From an uncultured Ruminococcus sp. (lineage in GTDB: Bacteria > Bacillota > Clostridia > Oscillospirales > Acutalibacteraceae), in assembly GCA_902766585.1 (NCBI GenBank), contig CACXDV010000179.1:1-5355 (forward strand): a DNA stretch of 5,355 nt, read 5' to 3'. The notes beneath the pieces are model-generated. The model was not told the DNA's origin, did not search any database, and saw only the letters and a list, made by a program, of their open reading frames with translations. Of this stretch, positions 4,916 to 5,355 are shown piece by piece (the stretch's first letter is position 1; each line of letters starts with the position of its first letter). The position numbers and the translations under genes are program-made.

Positions 4916-5355
4916 ATGTTAGATCTACATTGTCATATTTTACCCGGAATAGATGACGGAAGTAAAAATTCTGAAATGTCTTCCGTACTTTTGACGGAGG
5001 AACAAAAGCAGGGAGTAAATGCTATAGTATTTACACCTCATTTCAATACATTAAGAATCAGCCTTGAAGAATTCTTAAAGGCAAGGGAGCATAGCTATAA
5101 GCGTCTTATGGAGCTTCCTGCTGCAAAAGAACTCGGTATAAAATTCAAGCTTGGCGCAGAGGTCTATTTTTCAACAAGGCTGAATGAAATGGAGCTTGAT
5201 GAGCTTTGCTTTACGGATACAAATTATATTCTTATTGAGTTTCCGACGGATGAAAAGCCATATGGCTTAACGCATACTGTTGTTGATATTATAAACAGAG
5301 GATATCAGCCGATACTTGCTCATGTGGAGCGTTATCCGTATTTTACATCTGATCC
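4916..5355 (+). CDS. CpsB/YwqE-type PHP-domain protein tyrosine phosphatase (partial, 3' end missing)
   Basis: The first 146 codons of this gene are present, and the frame is still open at the window edge. The product matches the PHP-fold, metal-dependent protein tyrosine phosphatases encoded in capsule operons (CpsB, YwqE), which remove phosphate from the BY-kinase partner of CpsC. Motifs are LHCHILPGIDDG (4-15) with likely metal ligands H5 and H7 and conserved D14, TPHF with H42 (40-43), GAEVYF with E82 (80-85), IEFP with E108 (107-110) and AHVERYP with H136 (135-141). These positions closely parallel those of the pneumococcal family member; the final ligands lie beyond the window. The ATG follows AAAGGA by 9 bases, and the family typically begins right at the first HxH. 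An in-frame GTG 54 bases upstream (4862) is less likely. It follows the cpsC-like gene after 136 bases, with no convincing promoter of its own, so it is probably co-transcribed. Confidence 0.9.
   Translation, partial: MLDLHCHILPGIDDGSKNSEMSSVLLTEEQKQGVNAIVFTPHFNTLRISLEEFLKAREHSYKRLMELPAAKELGIKFKLGAEVYFSTRLNEMELDELCFTDTNYILIEFPTDEKPYGLTHTVVDIINRGYQPILAHVERYPYFTSD

Overview
The window looks like a chromosomal segment of a low-GC Gram-positive anaerobe of the class Clostridia. A Ruminococcus-like (Oscillospiraceae) source is my best guess. The basis is AT-rich intergenic DNA, strong GGAGG/GGGG ribosome binding sites, consensus sigma-A promoters, a membrane-anchored VanW-type wall protein, and a CpsC/CpsB-type polysaccharide locus. 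The genus assignment is an impression from sequence style and gene content, not a computed match.

Layout. Bases 1-296 carry no protein gene. They hold a weak terminator-like hairpin (46-100), a GC-rich hairpin resembling the right end of an IS200/IS605-family element (111-152), and a 16-bp perfect inverted repeat that probably terminates the tRNA transcript (199-262). A tRNA-Leu(CAA) gene lies on the minus strand (297-380) behind a perfect TTGACA-17-TATAAT promoter. A divergent plus-strand promoter then leads to a 669-aa single-pass VanW-domain protein (689-2698). It converges on a thioredoxin-reductase-like flavoprotein on the minus strand (2756-3622), and one bidirectional terminator appears to serve both genes.

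The right part is the start of an exopolysaccharide/capsule operon. A perfect sigma-A promoter (3843-3871) drives a leader of about 170 nt containing adjacent hairpins. Then comes a CpsC/YveK/Wzz-type polysaccharide co-polymerase (4051-4779), a strong intercistronic hairpin, and a CpsB/YwqE-type PHP phosphoesterase cut off by the window edge (4916-5355). In known systems CpsC is the membrane partner of a tyrosine kinase (CpsD) and CpsB is the opposing phosphatase. The kinase is not in the window and would be expected further right.

No clearly new defence or mobile system is visible. The items most worth a second look are the solitary IS605-like end (possibly an orphan omega-RNA scaffold), the structured leader of the polysaccharide operon with a 47-codon ORF that runs into cpsC, the oriented hairpin between cpsC and cpsB, the fourfold short motif in the cytoplasmic tail of the VanW protein, and the flavoprotein's missing NADPH-phosphate motif.
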